Assembly: GCA_028280195.1 (NCBI GenBank)
Contig: JANQMH010000079.1
Span: 74,452-138,451 of the forward strand
DNA: 64,000 nt
Reading direction: 5' to 3'
Source: Exilibacterium sp.
Lineage (GTDB): Bacteria > Pseudomonadota > Gammaproteobacteria > Pseudomonadales > Cellvibrionaceae
The notes below the pieces were generated by a model, which saw only the letters and a list, made by a program, of their open reading frames with translations, did no database searches and was not told where the DNA came from. Each line of letters begins with the position of its first letter. Positions within the stretch are counted from its first letter, which is position 1. Of this stretch, positions 38,979 through 47,883 are shown piece by piece. The position numbers and the translations under genes are program-made.

Positions 38979-40028
38979 ATGGCCGATCTGTTTGCCAACC
39001 CACTCAAAACCGACGGATTCGAATTCGTTGAATACGCCGCACCCGAGCCGCTGCTGCTGCGCTCACTGTTTGAGCAACTGGGTTTTGTCGAGGTGGCGCG
39101 CCACCGCAGCAAGGATGTCACCTTGCACAAGCAGGGCGACGTCAATTTCATCATCAATGCCGAGGCGGACAGCTTTGCCCAGCAGTTTGCCCGCGACCAC
39201 GGGCCCTGTGCCTGCGCCATGGCCTTCCGGGTCGAAGATGCCGGCAAAGCCTACCAGCTGGCCATCGAGCGCGGCGCCAAAGCCGTGACCACGAACCCGG
39301 GCCCGATGGAACTCAATATTCCCTGTATCGAGGGTATCGGCGGCAGCAGAATTTATCTGGTCGACCGCTATGGCGACAGTACTATCTACGATGTGGATTT
39401 TGTCGCCACCGGCAAATCCGCCCCTTTCAAGGCCGGCCTGACTTATATCGACCACCTGACCCACAATGTGTATCGAGGCAATATGGACTTGTGGGCGGGT
39501 TTCTACGAGCGTGTGTTTAACTTCCGTGAAATCCGTTACTTCGACATCGAGGGCAAACTCACCGGCCTCAGCAGTCGCGCCATGACCAGCCCCTGCGGCA
39601 AGATCCGCATTCCGATCAACGAGTCTGCGGACGACAAGTCCCAGATCGAAGAGTACCTGCGGGAATATCAGGGAGAAGGTATTCAGCATATCGCCCTCGG
39701 TACTGATGATATTTATGCCAGTGTCGAGGTCCTGCGCAAACAGAATGTGGACTTCCAGGACACGCCGGATACCTATTACGAAAAAATCGATCAGCGCGTC
39801 CCGGGCCACGGCGAGGACCTGGCGCGACTGCAGGCACTGCGGGTACTGATCGACGGCGCGCCCACTGCAGGCCAGGGCAGTCTGCTGCAGATTTTTACCA
39901 AGAATGTCATCGGCCCGATTTTCTTCGAGATTATCCAGCGCAAGGGCAATGAGGGCTTTGGCGAGGGTAACTTTCAGGCCCTGTTTGAATCCATCGAGCT
40001 GGACCAGATACGCCGCGGCGTTATCTAG
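38979..40028 (+). CDS. hpd: 4-hydroxyphenylpyruvate dioxygenase
   Basis: 349 residues from ATG 38979 (GAGGAGATAG upstream), as in bacterial HPPDs (~350-360). Two vicinal-oxygen-chelate halves; Fe(II) ligands are visible as His in I-D-H-L-T-H-N-V (~159), His in G-I-Q-H-I-A-L (~237) and Glu in F-F-E-I-I-Q-R-K-G (~317). It converts 4-hydroxyphenylpyruvate to homogentisate in tyrosine catabolism. phhB, needed to recycle the cofactor of phenylalanine hydroxylase, follows 120 bp downstream. maiA, fahA and hmgA are not in the window. The stop codon lies inside a perfect 39-bp palindrome. Confidence 0.95.
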   Translation: MADLFANPLKTDGFEFVEYAAPEPLLLRSLFEQLGFVEVARHRSKDVTLHKQGDVNFIINAEADSFAQQFARDHGPCACAMAFRVEDAGKAYQLAIERGAKAVTTNPGPMELNIPCIEGIGGSRIYLVDRYGDSTIYDVDFVATGKSAPFKAGLTYIDHLTHNVYRGNMDLWAGFYERVFNFREIRYFDIEGKLTGLSSRAMTSPCGKIRIPINESADDKSQIEEYLREYQGEGIQHIALGTDDIYASVEVLRKQNVDFQDTPDTYYEKIDQRVPGHGEDLARLQALRVLIDGAPTAGQGSLLQIFTKNVIGPIFFEIIQRKGNEGFGEGNFQALFESIELDQIRRGVI

Positions 40029-40064
40029 GGCCTGTTGACACTCATTGAGTGTCAACAGGCCCTA
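40026..40064. terminator. Perfect 39-bp palindrome over the hpd stop codon
   Basis: TAGGGCCTGTTGACACTCA (40026-40044) is followed by one T and its exact reverse complement (40046-40064). This gives a 19-bp stem with a minimal loop. The first three bases are the hpd stop codon. It may end or stabilise the hpd transcript, though no T-run follows. The left arm recurs at 8898-8914. Confidence 0.6.
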
Positions 40065-40148
40065 ATGCGAAGCTATCCCGGCGGCGGCCCGATAAGGTAT
40101 AGTAGCGGGCCACCGACAGACAGCCATGAGCAGGGAGTAGAAGATAGC

Positions 40149-40493
40149 ATGAGCGAACTGACACAACAGAGTTGCGAAGCCTGCCGCGCCGATGCGCCGC
40201 GGGTGGCGGACGAACAGATGCCTGAGCTGCTGGCGCAGGTGCCCGAGTGGATGCTGGTGGACAGCGACGGGGTAAAACAGTTGCAGCGGCTCTACAGTTT
40301 TGAAAACTTTGATCGGGCGCTGGCCTTTACCAATGAAGTGGGCGCACTGGCGGAGGAACAGGGACACCACCCGGCGCTGTTGACCGAGTGGGGCAAGGTT
40401 ACGGTTAACTGGTGGAGCCACAAGATCAAGGGACTGCATAAAAACGACTTTATTATGGCGGCTAAAACTGATCAGTTATACCTCGGGGGTTAG
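40149..40493 (+). CDS. phhB: Pterin-4-alpha-carbinolamine dehydratase
   Basis: 114 residues from ATG 40149 (GCAGGGAGTAG upstream). Family features: [34 protein letters not shown] (catalytic His-His-Pro), [18 protein letters not shown]. It dehydrates the carbinolamine formed by phenylalanine hydroxylase so that the pterin can be re-reduced. The hydroxylase phhA is not seen in the window. It belongs with hpd in Phe/Tyr degradation. Confidence 0.93.
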   Translation: MSELTQQSCEACRADAPRVADEQMPELLAQVPEWMLVDSDGVKQLQRLYSFENFDRALAFTNEVGALAEEQGHHPALLTEWGKVTVNWWSHKIKGLHKNDFIMAAKTDQLYLGG

Positions 40494-40585
40494 TTGTGTT
40501 TGCGGCGACCGGTCCATCTGCCCCCGCTTGGAGACAGTTGTCAGCGAGTAGTAGCCGCGGTATCTTGTCAACACTCCATCACTCC

Positions 40586-43500
40586 TCAAACGGCCTGTTG
40601 CAGTGAGCTGCCTGCTGTCTCGTGGGTGTCCTCCAGTGTCATCAGCGAGGCATTGCCGCCAGCCGCCGTGGTGTCCTCGGACACGGTTTTCTCCAGTACG
40701 AAACGCTGCAGGTAGAAGCGGTTTAACGGCTCGTTGATCAGCGGCAGAATCGCACCGGCGGATTCCGCCATCACAGCCCGCAACGCCGGCGCCAAACCTG
40801 AGTCCGCACTCAGCACCACACCCGCCAGGGTGGATTTTCGCAGCCTTTCAGACAGATCGGCGGCAATGCCATCGACTTTAGTGACGGCGAAAGGCAGTGT
40901 CCCGGCGGCACTGCCGATAGCGGCCAGTTTGTCCCGGAGCTGGGCGCCGGCAGCGGCGAAAATCATCGCATTGCCGGTTACCAGTGCCACGGCAGCCGCC
41001 ACCAGTAAATACGGCAGTTCCGACTCCCGCTCGATATAGGCAAGCAGCACACCCCGCCCCTCGGTGCAAAGGCGGTTGCTCTCACCGGTGGGACCCGGTA
41101 GCAGTTGCGGCTCCAATTCGCTTTCAGCCTCGCCGATCAGCTGCCGCGCCAGCTCAAACGCCGACTGGCCTGCCTCGGGCAAGGTCGCCCATTGCTTTAT
41201 CCAATGCCTGACCAGGCCGGCTCTGACCGTTAGCGGCAAGGCATTCCAGTTCTGCCAGTCGAGCGGTGAAGCCGGCGCCGCGGCCACGGCGCCATGTGCA
41301 GCGACTGTCTCAACGGTCTGTGCCGGCACTGCGGCGGCGGATTGAACTGTGGCTGAGTTTAACAGCGCCGGCAGCGGCTGTGGCCGCAGCAGCCGCGCCA
41401 GATAACGCGGCCCGCCGGCCTTGGGCCCGGTACCGGAGAGGCCGCGCCCGCCAAATGGCTGCACGCCGACCACCGCACCCACCATGTTGCGGTTGATATA
41501 GATATTGCCCACCTGCACCGCGGCGGCAATTTTCTCCTTGACCGCCTGGATGCGACTGTGAATGCCCAGGGTCAGACCGAAGCCGCTGCGGTTAATCTGC
41601 GCGATCACATCGTCGAGCGCTGCCGCCCGGTAGCGAACAATATGGACGACGGGCCCGAAAATCTCTTCACGCAGTTGCGACATACTGTCGATCTCGAACA
41701 GATGCGGCGCAATGAAACTGCCCTGCCGGCAGTCGCCGGACAGCTCGCAGCGGTAGCGCAGCTGCCCCTTGCCGCTGAGCGCGTCAGTATGGCGCTGCAG
41801 GCGCGCCAGGGCGCGCTGGTCGATTACCGGCCCCACGTCGGTAGCCAGATCGGCGGGATCGCCGATACGCAGCTCAGCCATGGCGCCGGCAATCATGTCG
41901 ATGATCTTGTCTGCCACCTCCTCCTGAATAAACAGCACCCGCAGGGCTGAGCAACGCTGTCCGGCGCTGTGAAAGCCGGACTGAATGACATCGTCCACCA
42001 CCTGCTCCGGCAGTGCAGTCGAATCGACGATCATGGCATTCTGGCCGCCGGTTTCGGCAATCAGCGGTATATCGCCGCCCGCGCGCGCGGCAATGGCTTT
42101 CGACAACCATTTGGCAACCGCGGTGGAGCCGGTAAACATCACCGCCTGTATGCGCGGATCGGGCAGCAGTTGCTCGCCTACCGGCTGTCCCGGCGCCACT
42201 ACCAGCTCAACCACCCCGGGCGGAAAGCCGCAGGCGTCCATCAGTTCGATAACCTGCATGGCAATCAGCCCGGTTTGCTCGGCCGCTTTGGCAATCACGG
42301 TGTTGCCGGCCACCAGCGCGGCGCTGATCTGGCCGATAAAAATCGCCAGCGGAAAATTCCATGGGCTGATACACAGCACCACGCCGCGGCCGCTGTCGCC
42401 GGGGCGAATCTGCAGCGCCGCCTGTTCGGCGTAGTAGCGGCAGAAGTCTACCGCTTCGCGCACCTCCGCGACGCTGTCGTCGGCGGTCTTGCCCGCCTCT
42501 TTGATACACAGCGCCATCAGGGTTGCGCGCTCGGCCTCGAGCGTATCGGCAAGCCGCTGCAGCAGCTCGATACGCGTGCTGCAGGGGGTCTCATTCCACT
42601 GCACGAACGCTTTGTGGGCACGCTGCAGTTTATCTTCTATTGCAGCAGCGGCAGTGTAGTCGAGACTGCCCACCAACTGTTCGCGCCGCGCCGGATTGGC
42701 GACCTTGATGCCGCCGCCGCGCAACACCTCGACGGCACTGCGCTGCTGCCACCAGTCGTGCAGGGCCTGCGATGACGCCGCCACTGCCAGCGGGTCGCTG
42801 AGGTCCAGGCCGGCGGCATTGCGCCGCGCGCCACCGAACAGGTCCGCCGGCAGCGGGATGGCAGTATTGCGTTTATTGGCCCAGGCGTCGACGGTGGCAA
42901 CGGGATCGGCAAGCAGCATATCCATAGAGACGTTTTTATCGACGATATTATTCACAAACGAGGTATTGGCACCGTTCTCCAACAGCCGCCGCACCAGGTA
43001 AGCGAGCAGGTCGGCGTGCTCACCGACCGGCGCATAGATGCGGCAGGGAATATTCTCCGCCGCCATCACATCGACGAACAGCTCCTCGCCCATACCGTGC
43101 AGGCGCTGAAACTCGAAACCGCTGCGCTGCCGGTCATAGCTGAGAATGGCGGCCACGGTGTAGGCATTGTGGGTGGCGAACTGGGGGTAGAGGTGGTCGC
43201 GGTACTGCAGCAGTTTGCGGGCGCAGGCCAGGTAGGAAACATCGGTGGCCGGCTTCGAGGTAAATACCGGGTAATCGCTGAAGCCTTCCACCTGGGCCAG
43301 TTTGATCTCGGTGTCCCAGTAGGCGCCTTTGACCAGGCGCACCATCAATTGCCGCCCGACCCCGGCCGCCAGATCGTTGGCCCACTCCACCACCGCGATG
43401 GCGCGTTTCTGGTAGGCCTGGATGGCCAGGCCGAAGCCCTGCCAGCCATCGAGTTCGGGGTCGCGAAACACGGCTTCGATGATATCCAGCGACAGATCCA

Positions 43501-44389
43501 GCCGCTCGGCCTCCTCGGCGTCGACGGTCAGGCCGATATCATACTGCCTGGCCAGCAGCGCTAGGCGCTTGAGCCGCGGCACCAGCTCCTGCATAACCCG
43601 CCGGCGCTGGGCGAACTCATAGCGCGGGTGCAGGGCGGAGAGCTTGACGGAAATACCGGGGCTGTCGATCGGCCCGCGCCCCGCCGCCGCCGCACCGATG
43701 CTTTCAACCGCGCGCTCATAACTCTGCAGATAGCGCCGGGCATCGCCTTCGGTACGGGCGCCCTCCCCGAGCATATCGTAGGAATAGCGAAAACCCTTGG
43801 CCTCTTCTTTTCTGGCGCGCTGCAGAGCCAGGTGAATGGTGGTACCCAGCACAAACTGCGTGCCCATGATGCGCAGCGCATAGCGTACCGCCTGGCGGAT
43901 CACCGGCTCCCCCATCCGCCCCACCGTGCGCTGCAGCAGATTCAGCTGGCGGCGGTCGCTGCCGTCGTTGAACTGCACCACCTTGCCGGTCAACAACAGC
44001 CCCCAGGCCGAGGCATTGACAAACAGCGAATCGCTTTTGCCCAAATGCGCCGCCCAGTCTCCGCTGCTCAGCTTGTCGCGAATCAACTGGTCGATATTGT
44101 GGCGGTCGGGTACCCGCAGCAGCGCCTCGGCCAGGCACATCAGCACCACACCCTCTTCAGTCGACAGGGAGAACTCCGTCAGCAGGGCGTCGACCCCGCC
44201 TTTGCCCGCCAGGGCGCAACGAATACTCTCCACCAACTGTCTGGCCCGCGAGCGAATGGCGCGGCTTTCGGCAGCGTCAACCCGGGCCGCTTGCAGCAGC
44301 TCGTCCAGCAAGCGGGTTTCATCGGTACGGTGCAGCGCGCGGATGCGCTGCCTCACAGGCGAGACCGGAATATTTTCATCGATTAGCAT
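40586..44389 (-). CDS. putA: Bifunctional proline dehydrogenase / L-glutamate gamma-semialdehyde dehydrogenase
   Basis: 1267 residues from ATG 44387-44389. It lacks the ~50-residue ribbon-helix-helix DNA-binding domain at the N-terminus of E. coli PutA and begins in the helical arm before the FAD barrel. PRODH barrel (~130-470) with R-L-V-K-G-A-Y-W-D-T-E (~352); P5C dehydrogenase (~530-990) with A-E-T-G-G-Q-N-A (Glu ~778) and catalytic Cys in G-Q-R-C-S-A-L-R (~811); a C-terminal ~250-residue domain like that of type B/C PutAs. It oxidises proline to glutamate at the inner membrane. Divergent from an Lrp-type regulator, which probably takes over the control lost with the RHH domain. Confidence 0.95.
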   Translation of the reverse strand: MLIDENIPVSPVRQRIRALHRTDETRLLDELLQAARVDAAESRAIRSRARQLVESIRCALAGKGGVDALLTEFSLSTEEGVVLMCLAEALLRVPDRHNIDQLIRDKLSSGDWAAHLGKSDSLFVNASAWGLLLTGKVVQFNDGSDRRQLNLLQRTVGRMGEPVIRQAVRYALRIMGTQFVLGTTIHLALQRARKEEAKGFRYSYDMLGEGARTEGDARRYLQSYERAVESIGAAAAGRGPIDSPGISVKLSALHPRYEFAQRRRVMQELVPRLKRLALLARQYDIGLTVDAEEAERLDLSLDIIEAVFRDPELDGWQGFGLAIQAYQKRAIAVVEWANDLAAGVGRQLMVRLVKGAYWDTEIKLAQVEGFSDYPVFTSKPATDVSYLACARKLLQYRDHLYPQFATHNAYTVAAILSYDRQRSGFEFQRLHGMGEELFVDVMAAENIPCRIYAPVGEHADLLAYLVRRLLENGANTSFVNNIVDKNVSMDMLLADPVATVDAWANKRNTAIPLPADLFGGARRNAAGLDLSDPLAVAASSQALHDWWQQRSAVEVLRGGGIKVANPARREQLVGSLDYTAAAAIEDKLQRAHKAFVQWNETPCSTRIELLQRLADTLEAERATLMALCIKEAGKTADDSVAEVREAVDFCRYYAEQAALQIRPGDSGRGVVLCISPWNFPLAIFIGQISAALVAGNTVIAKAAEQTGLIAMQVIELMDACGFPPGVVELVVAPGQPVGEQLLPDPRIQAVMFTGSTAVAKWLSKAIAARAGGDIPLIAETGGQNAMIVDSTALPEQVVDDVIQSGFHSAGQRCSALRVLFIQEEVADKIIDMIAGAMAELRIGDPADLATDVGPVIDQRALARLQRHTDALSGKGQLRYRCELSGDCRQGSFIAPHLFEIDSMSQLREEIFGPVVHIVRYRAAALDDVIAQINRSGFGLTLGIHSRIQAVKEKIAAAVQVGNIYINRNMVGAVVGVQPFGGRGLSGTGPKAGGPRYLARLLRPQPLPALLNSATVQSAAAVPAQTVETVAAHGAVAAAPASPLDWQNWNALPLTVRAGLVRHWIKQWATLPEAGQSAFELARQLIGEAESELEPQLLPGPTGESNRLCTEGRGVLLAYIERESELPYLLVAAAVALVTGNAMIFAAAGAQLRDKLAAIGSAAGTLPFAVTKVDGIAADLSERLRKSTLAGVVLSADSGLAPALRAVMAESAGAILPLINEPLNRFYLQRFVLEKTVSEDTTAAGGNASLMTLEDTHETAGSSLQQAV

Positions 44390-44463
44390 ATTTGAGCGCC
44401 TATATTGGGAATATCGACGCCGCATATTATAAGTATTGTACTTCAGTATTATTTGGCTTTATT

Positions 44464-44475
44464 GGCAGTATTGCC
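44464..44475. promoter_or_regulatory. Small dyad in the putA-lrp-like promoter region
   Basis: GGCA-GTAT-TGCC, a 12-bp dyad in the 130-bp gap between putA and the divergent Lrp/AsnC gene. It may be part of the Lrp-type binding site; the surrounding sequence is AT-rich, as usual for Lrp targets. Confidence 0.35.
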
Positions 44476-44519
44476 GTATATTAAATGGGAATAAACGACA
44501 TAGACAGGACATTATCATT

Positions 44520-45011
44520 GTGTCAATAAAAAAACTCGATAGGATTGACTATGCCATTCTGGCGCAACTGCAGGCCGACGGCCGCATGTCCAACGTCGAG
44601 CTTTCCCGCCGCGTCAACCTCAGCCCCAGCCCCTGCCTGGACCGGGTGCGGCGGCTGGAGGCAGAGGGCTATATCGAAGGCTATGTGGCAAAGCTCAACG
44701 CCGCCAAGCTGGAACTGGGTACATCGGCGTTTATCCAGGTAACCCTGGACCGCACTACCGGCGACGTTTTCGATAACTTTCGCGATTCGGTGGTGGGGAT
44801 TCCGGAAGTGGCGGAGTGCCATATGGTGGCCGGCGGCTTCGACTATCTGCTCAAACTGCGCATCTCGGGCATGGAGACCTACCGCCAGGTACTGAGCCAG
44901 TTGGTGGAGCTGCCCGGTGTGGCGCAGACCCATACCTACATGGTGATCGAGGAAGTGAAAGTAGACAGGGGACTGCCGGTGAGACAAAAAAAGGGTAAGC
45001 CACCGCAGTGA
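44520..45011 (+). CDS. Lrp/AsnC regulator, probable activator of putA
   Basis: 163 residues from GTG 44520, selected because the family start (I-K-K-L-D-R-I-D-Y-A-I-L) follows and ACAGGAC precedes it. Helix-turn-helix: N-V-E-L-S-R-R-V-N-L-S-P-S-P-C-L-D-R-V-R-R; the ligand-binding RAM domain has A-F-I-Q-V-T-L, V-A-E-C-H-M-V-A-G-G-F-D-Y-L-L-K, G-V-A-Q-T-H-T-Y. Divergent from putA; in several proteobacteria an Lrp relative (PutR) activates putA with proline. The assignment to proline is from this synteny. Confidence 0.88.
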   Translation: MSIKKLDRIDYAILAQLQADGRMSNVELSRRVNLSPSPCLDRVRRLEAEGYIEGYVAKLNAAKLELGTSAFIQVTLDRTTGDVFDNFRDSVVGIPEVAECHMVAGGFDYLLKLRISGMETYRQVLSQLVELPGVAQTHTYMVIEEVKVDRGLPVRQKKGKPPQ

Positions 45012-45047
45012 GCTCACCCCAGGAGGACAAAAAACAACGGCGTGACC

Positions 45048-46187
45048 CTAGGCGGATTTTTGCAGTAAATGTCCGGCCAGCGCGGCGCCGGCCTCGACAT
45101 AGTCATAGCCCAGCGCCACAGCCACGGCTTCACAGGTCACCTTGCCTGCGTGCACATTGAGACCGTTGCGCAGGTGGCGGTTATCAAGCATGGCCTGACC
45201 GGGCCCTTTGTTGGCCAACTCCAGCACATAGGGCAAGGTGGCGTTGGTAAGGGCAAAGGTCGCAGTTCGGGCGACGCCGCCGGGCATATTGGCCACACAG
45301 TAGTGAATCACATCGTCGACCACATAGATCGGGTCTTCGTGGGTGGTGGCGCGGCTGGTTTCGAAACAGCCGCCCTGGTCGATGGCCACGTCCACCAGTA
45401 CCGAGCCCGGCTTCATCAGGCCCAGCATCGACTTTTTCACCAGCTTCGGCGCCGCAGCACCGGGGATCAGCACGGCGCCGATAACCACATCGGCCTCGGC
45501 CAGATACTTTTCCACCGCATCCAGGGTGGAATAGATAGTGGTCATTTTGTCGCCATAGAGATCGTCGATTTCTTTCAAACGAGCGATACTGCGGTCCAGC
45601 ACGGTGACTCTGGCACCCATGCCGGCGGCGATCCGCGCGGCGTTGAGACCTACCACACCGCCGCCGATCACCAGCACATTGCCCGCTTCCACCCCTGGTA
45701 CACCGCCCAGTAACACCCCGGAGCCACCGCTGGCCTTTTCCAGGCAGCGCGCGCCCTCCTGCACCGACATGCGCCCCGCCACCTCGGACATCGGTGCCAG
45801 CAGGGGCAGGCCGCCGCGCTCATCGGTGATGGTTTCATAGGCGATACAGGTGGCCCCGGATTTCACCAGCAGCTCGGTCTGCAGCGGATCCGGGGCCAGG
45901 TGCAGGTAGGTAAACAGCGTCTGCCCGGGGCGCAGCTGCCGGCACTCCTCGGGTTGCGGTTCTTTGACCTTGACGATCATATCGGCCTGGGAAAATACCG
46001 CCCCGGCATCGGCGGCGATACTGGCACCGGCCTGGGTATAGGCACTGTCGTCGATGCCGATACCCCCGCCGCCGCGGGTCTCCACCAGTACCTGGTGTCC
46101 GCTGGCCACCAGTTCACGCACCCCGGCGGGGGTCAGGCCAATGCGGTATTCGTGGTTTTTTATCTCTTTGGGTACGCCGATCAACAT
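45048..46187 (-). CDS. ald: L-alanine dehydrogenase
   Basis: 379 residues from ATG 46185-46187 (AGGAGATTCTGC upstream). Begins [15 protein letters not shown], with [10 protein letters not shown] (catalytic Lys ~74), T-Y-L-H-L-A-P (His ~95), and NAD-binding [22 protein letters not shown] is a further family mark. It converts L-alanine to pyruvate and ammonia with NAD+. It is divergent from an Lrp/AsnC gene and convergent with the Lrp gene of the putA locus. Confidence 0.95.
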   Translation of the reverse strand: MLIGVPKEIKNHEYRIGLTPAGVRELVASGHQVLVETRGGGGIGIDDSAYTQAGASIAADAGAVFSQADMIVKVKEPQPEECRQLRPGQTLFTYLHLAPDPLQTELLVKSGATCIAYETITDERGGLPLLAPMSEVAGRMSVQEGARCLEKASGGSGVLLGGVPGVEAGNVLVIGGGVVGLNAARIAAGMGARVTVLDRSIARLKEIDDLYGDKMTTIYSTLDAVEKYLAEADVVIGAVLIPGAAAPKLVKKSMLGLMKPGSVLVDVAIDQGGCFETSRATTHEDPIYVVDDVIHYCVANMPGGVARTATFALTNATLPYVLELANKGPGQAMLDNRHLRNGLNVHAGKVTCEAVAVALGYDYVEAGAALAGHLLQKSA

Positions 46188-46271
46188 CGCAGAATCTCCT
46201 GCCACAAGCTGCTGAAAGCCGCCAGTATAAGGGGATTGAGGCAAAATTTTTTCTTTATCTTTTTTAAAAAA

Positions 46272-46286
46272 CCGGATATTTTCCGG
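46272..46286. promoter_or_regulatory. Dyad in ald-lrp-like promoter region
   Basis: CCGGA-TATTT-TCCGG, a 15-bp dyad centred in the 145-bp AT-rich gap between ald and the divergent Lrp/AsnC gene. Lrp-type regulators often bind 15-bp imperfect palindromes with an A/T centre, so this is the best operator candidate. Confidence 0.45.
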
Positions 46287-46332
46287 CTAGAATAGCTATT
46301 AACAAAAAAATTCACTTTCATATAACGAATAT

Positions 46333-46809
46333 ATGGAAAAGACACATATCAATAGAATCGATCTCAACATTCTCCGCGAACTGCAGCAGGACGCCCGCAT
46401 CACCTACTCGGAGCTGGCGCGACGGGTCGGCCTCAGCACCTCGCCCTGTATGGAGCGGGTCAAGCGGATGGAGCGCGAGGGTATCATCAAGAACTACAGT
46501 ACCGTGCTCGATCCCGGCAAACTCAATGCCGGCCTGGTAGTCTTCGTGCAGATCCGCCTGCAGCGCTCGTCAAAAGACATTTTCCGCCAGTTCAAGGAGG
46601 CGGTTCAGGGCGTGCCCGAGGTGCAGGAATGCTTTCTGGTCTCCGGCAATTTCGATTACCTGATTAAGGCGCGGGTGGCCGATATGTCCGCCTATCATCA
46701 GTTTCTGGTGGAGACACTGCTGACCCTGCCGGATGTGCACGAGTCCACCAGTTACGCGGTAATGGAAGAGGTTAAGGACACCAGCGCCATTCCGTTAAAG
46801 CCCGGTTGA
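46333..46809 (+). CDS. Lrp/AsnC regulator, probable regulator of ald
   Basis: 158 residues. Helix-turn-helix T-Y-S-E-L-A-R-R-V-G-L-S-T-S-P-C-M-E-R-V-K-R; RAM domain with V-F-V-Q-I-R-L, V-Q-E-C-F-L-V-S-G-N-F-D-Y-L-I-K, T-S-Y-A-V-M-E-E-V-K. Close in type to Lrp itself and to AldR/BkdR. The gene is divergent from ald, the usual place of an alanine-responsive activator. An MBL-fold hydrolase gene follows 19 bp downstream and may be co-transcribed. Confidence 0.9.
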   Translation: MEKTHINRIDLNILRELQQDARITYSELARRVGLSTSPCMERVKRMEREGIIKNYSTVLDPGKLNAGLVVFVQIRLQRSSKDIFRQFKEAVQGVPEVQECFLVSGNFDYLIKARVADMSAYHQFLVETLLTLPDVHESTSYAVMEEVKDTSAIPLKPG

Positions 46810-46828
46810 GGCGCACAGGATCGAGCCT

Positions 46829-47836
46829 ATGCTGCAAAAAATACCCCTGGCGCTGGCAGTGGTCGCGGTGCTGGCGCTTGCCTGGACCGCTGACCGGCTG
46901 CGCCAGCACCCCGATATGGCGGACTACAGCGATTACTTCACCGCTGCCGCAGGCCCCGGCCAGCCGGATACCACAACAGGCGCGGTAACGGTCACTTTCC
47001 TGGGCAACACTACCCTGTTGATTACAGACGGCCAGACCTCGCTGATGACCGACGGCTTCTTCACCCGGCCGGACATGGCAAGCCTGCTGTTCGGCAGGCT
47101 CGAACCCGACAGCGGGCTGATCCGCGCCGCACTGCAACGGGCCGGAGTGACGCGTCTGGCAGCAGTGATTCCGGCACATTCCCATCACGATCACGCCATG
47201 GATGCCCCCGAGGTGGCGCGCCAGACCGGAGCCCTGCTGCTGGGATCGGCATCCAGCGCCAATATCGGCCGCGGCTGGGGCCTGCCCGAGTCGCAGATCA
47301 GGGTGGTCGAGCCGGCGCAGGCCTTCCACTTCGGCAACTTCAAAGTCACCTTGCTGCAGTCCAGGCATGCCCCCATGCCGGCGCCGATTGCCGCGCTTAC
47401 CGGCCACGGCGAAACCATCGCCGCGCCGTTCATCCACCCGGCGAGGCTGCATCAGTACAAGGAGGGCGGCAGCTATACGGTGGTGATTGAGCACCCGCGC
47501 GGCAATCTGCTGATCCAGCCGAGCGCAGGCTATGTCGAGGGGCTGCTGGACGGCTTTCAGGCCGATACGGCATTTCTCGGCATCGCCGGCCTCGGCAGAC
47601 AGACGAGCGAATACCGCCACAATTATTTTCGCGAAACCGCCGGCGCGGTGGCCGCCTCGCATATCGTTCCGATTCACTGGGACGATTTTACCCGCCCCTA
47701 CAGCCAGCCCTTGCAACCCTTCAGCACTGCACTAAACGATTTCGATACCGCCATTGACTTTTTGCTCCACCAGGCGCGCTCGACTTCCGGCGGCAAAGTC
47801 ACAATAATGCAGATGTGGGAAAGCATTACCCTTTGA
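46829..47836 (+). CDS. MBL-fold (metallo-beta-lactamase superfamily) hydrolase
   Basis: 335 residues. An N-terminal hydrophobic segment (4-20) is a signal peptide or anchor. The metal-binding motif H-S-H-H-D-H occurs at about 116-121 after V-I-P-A, preceded by F-L-G-N-T-T-L-L-I and D-G-F-F, as in the UlaG/YtnP-like branch; further ligands may be the His in Q-S-R-H-A-P (~179) and H-W-D-D near 285. It lies 19 bp after the Lrp gene and 47 bp before an aldehyde dehydrogenase gene. Substrate unknown; exported location likely. Confidence 0.8.
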   Translation: MLQKIPLALAVVAVLALAWTADRLRQHPDMADYSDYFTAAAGPGQPDTTTGAVTVTFLGNTTLLITDGQTSLMTDGFFTRPDMASLLFGRLEPDSGLIRAALQRAGVTRLAAVIPAHSHHDHAMDAPEVARQTGALLLGSASSANIGRGWGLPESQIRVVEPAQAFHFGNFKVTLLQSRHAPMPAPIAALTGHGETIAAPFIHPARLHQYKEGGSYTVVIEHPRGNLLIQPSAGYVEGLLDGFQADTAFLGIAGLGRQTSEYRHNYFRETAGAVAASHIVPIHWDDFTRPYSQPLQPFSTALNDFDTAIDFLLHQARSTSGGKVTIMQMWESITL

Positions 47837-47883
47837 TGCGCAGCCGGGCTAATAGTAAACACTGAACGTTCTGGAGAAGTGTT

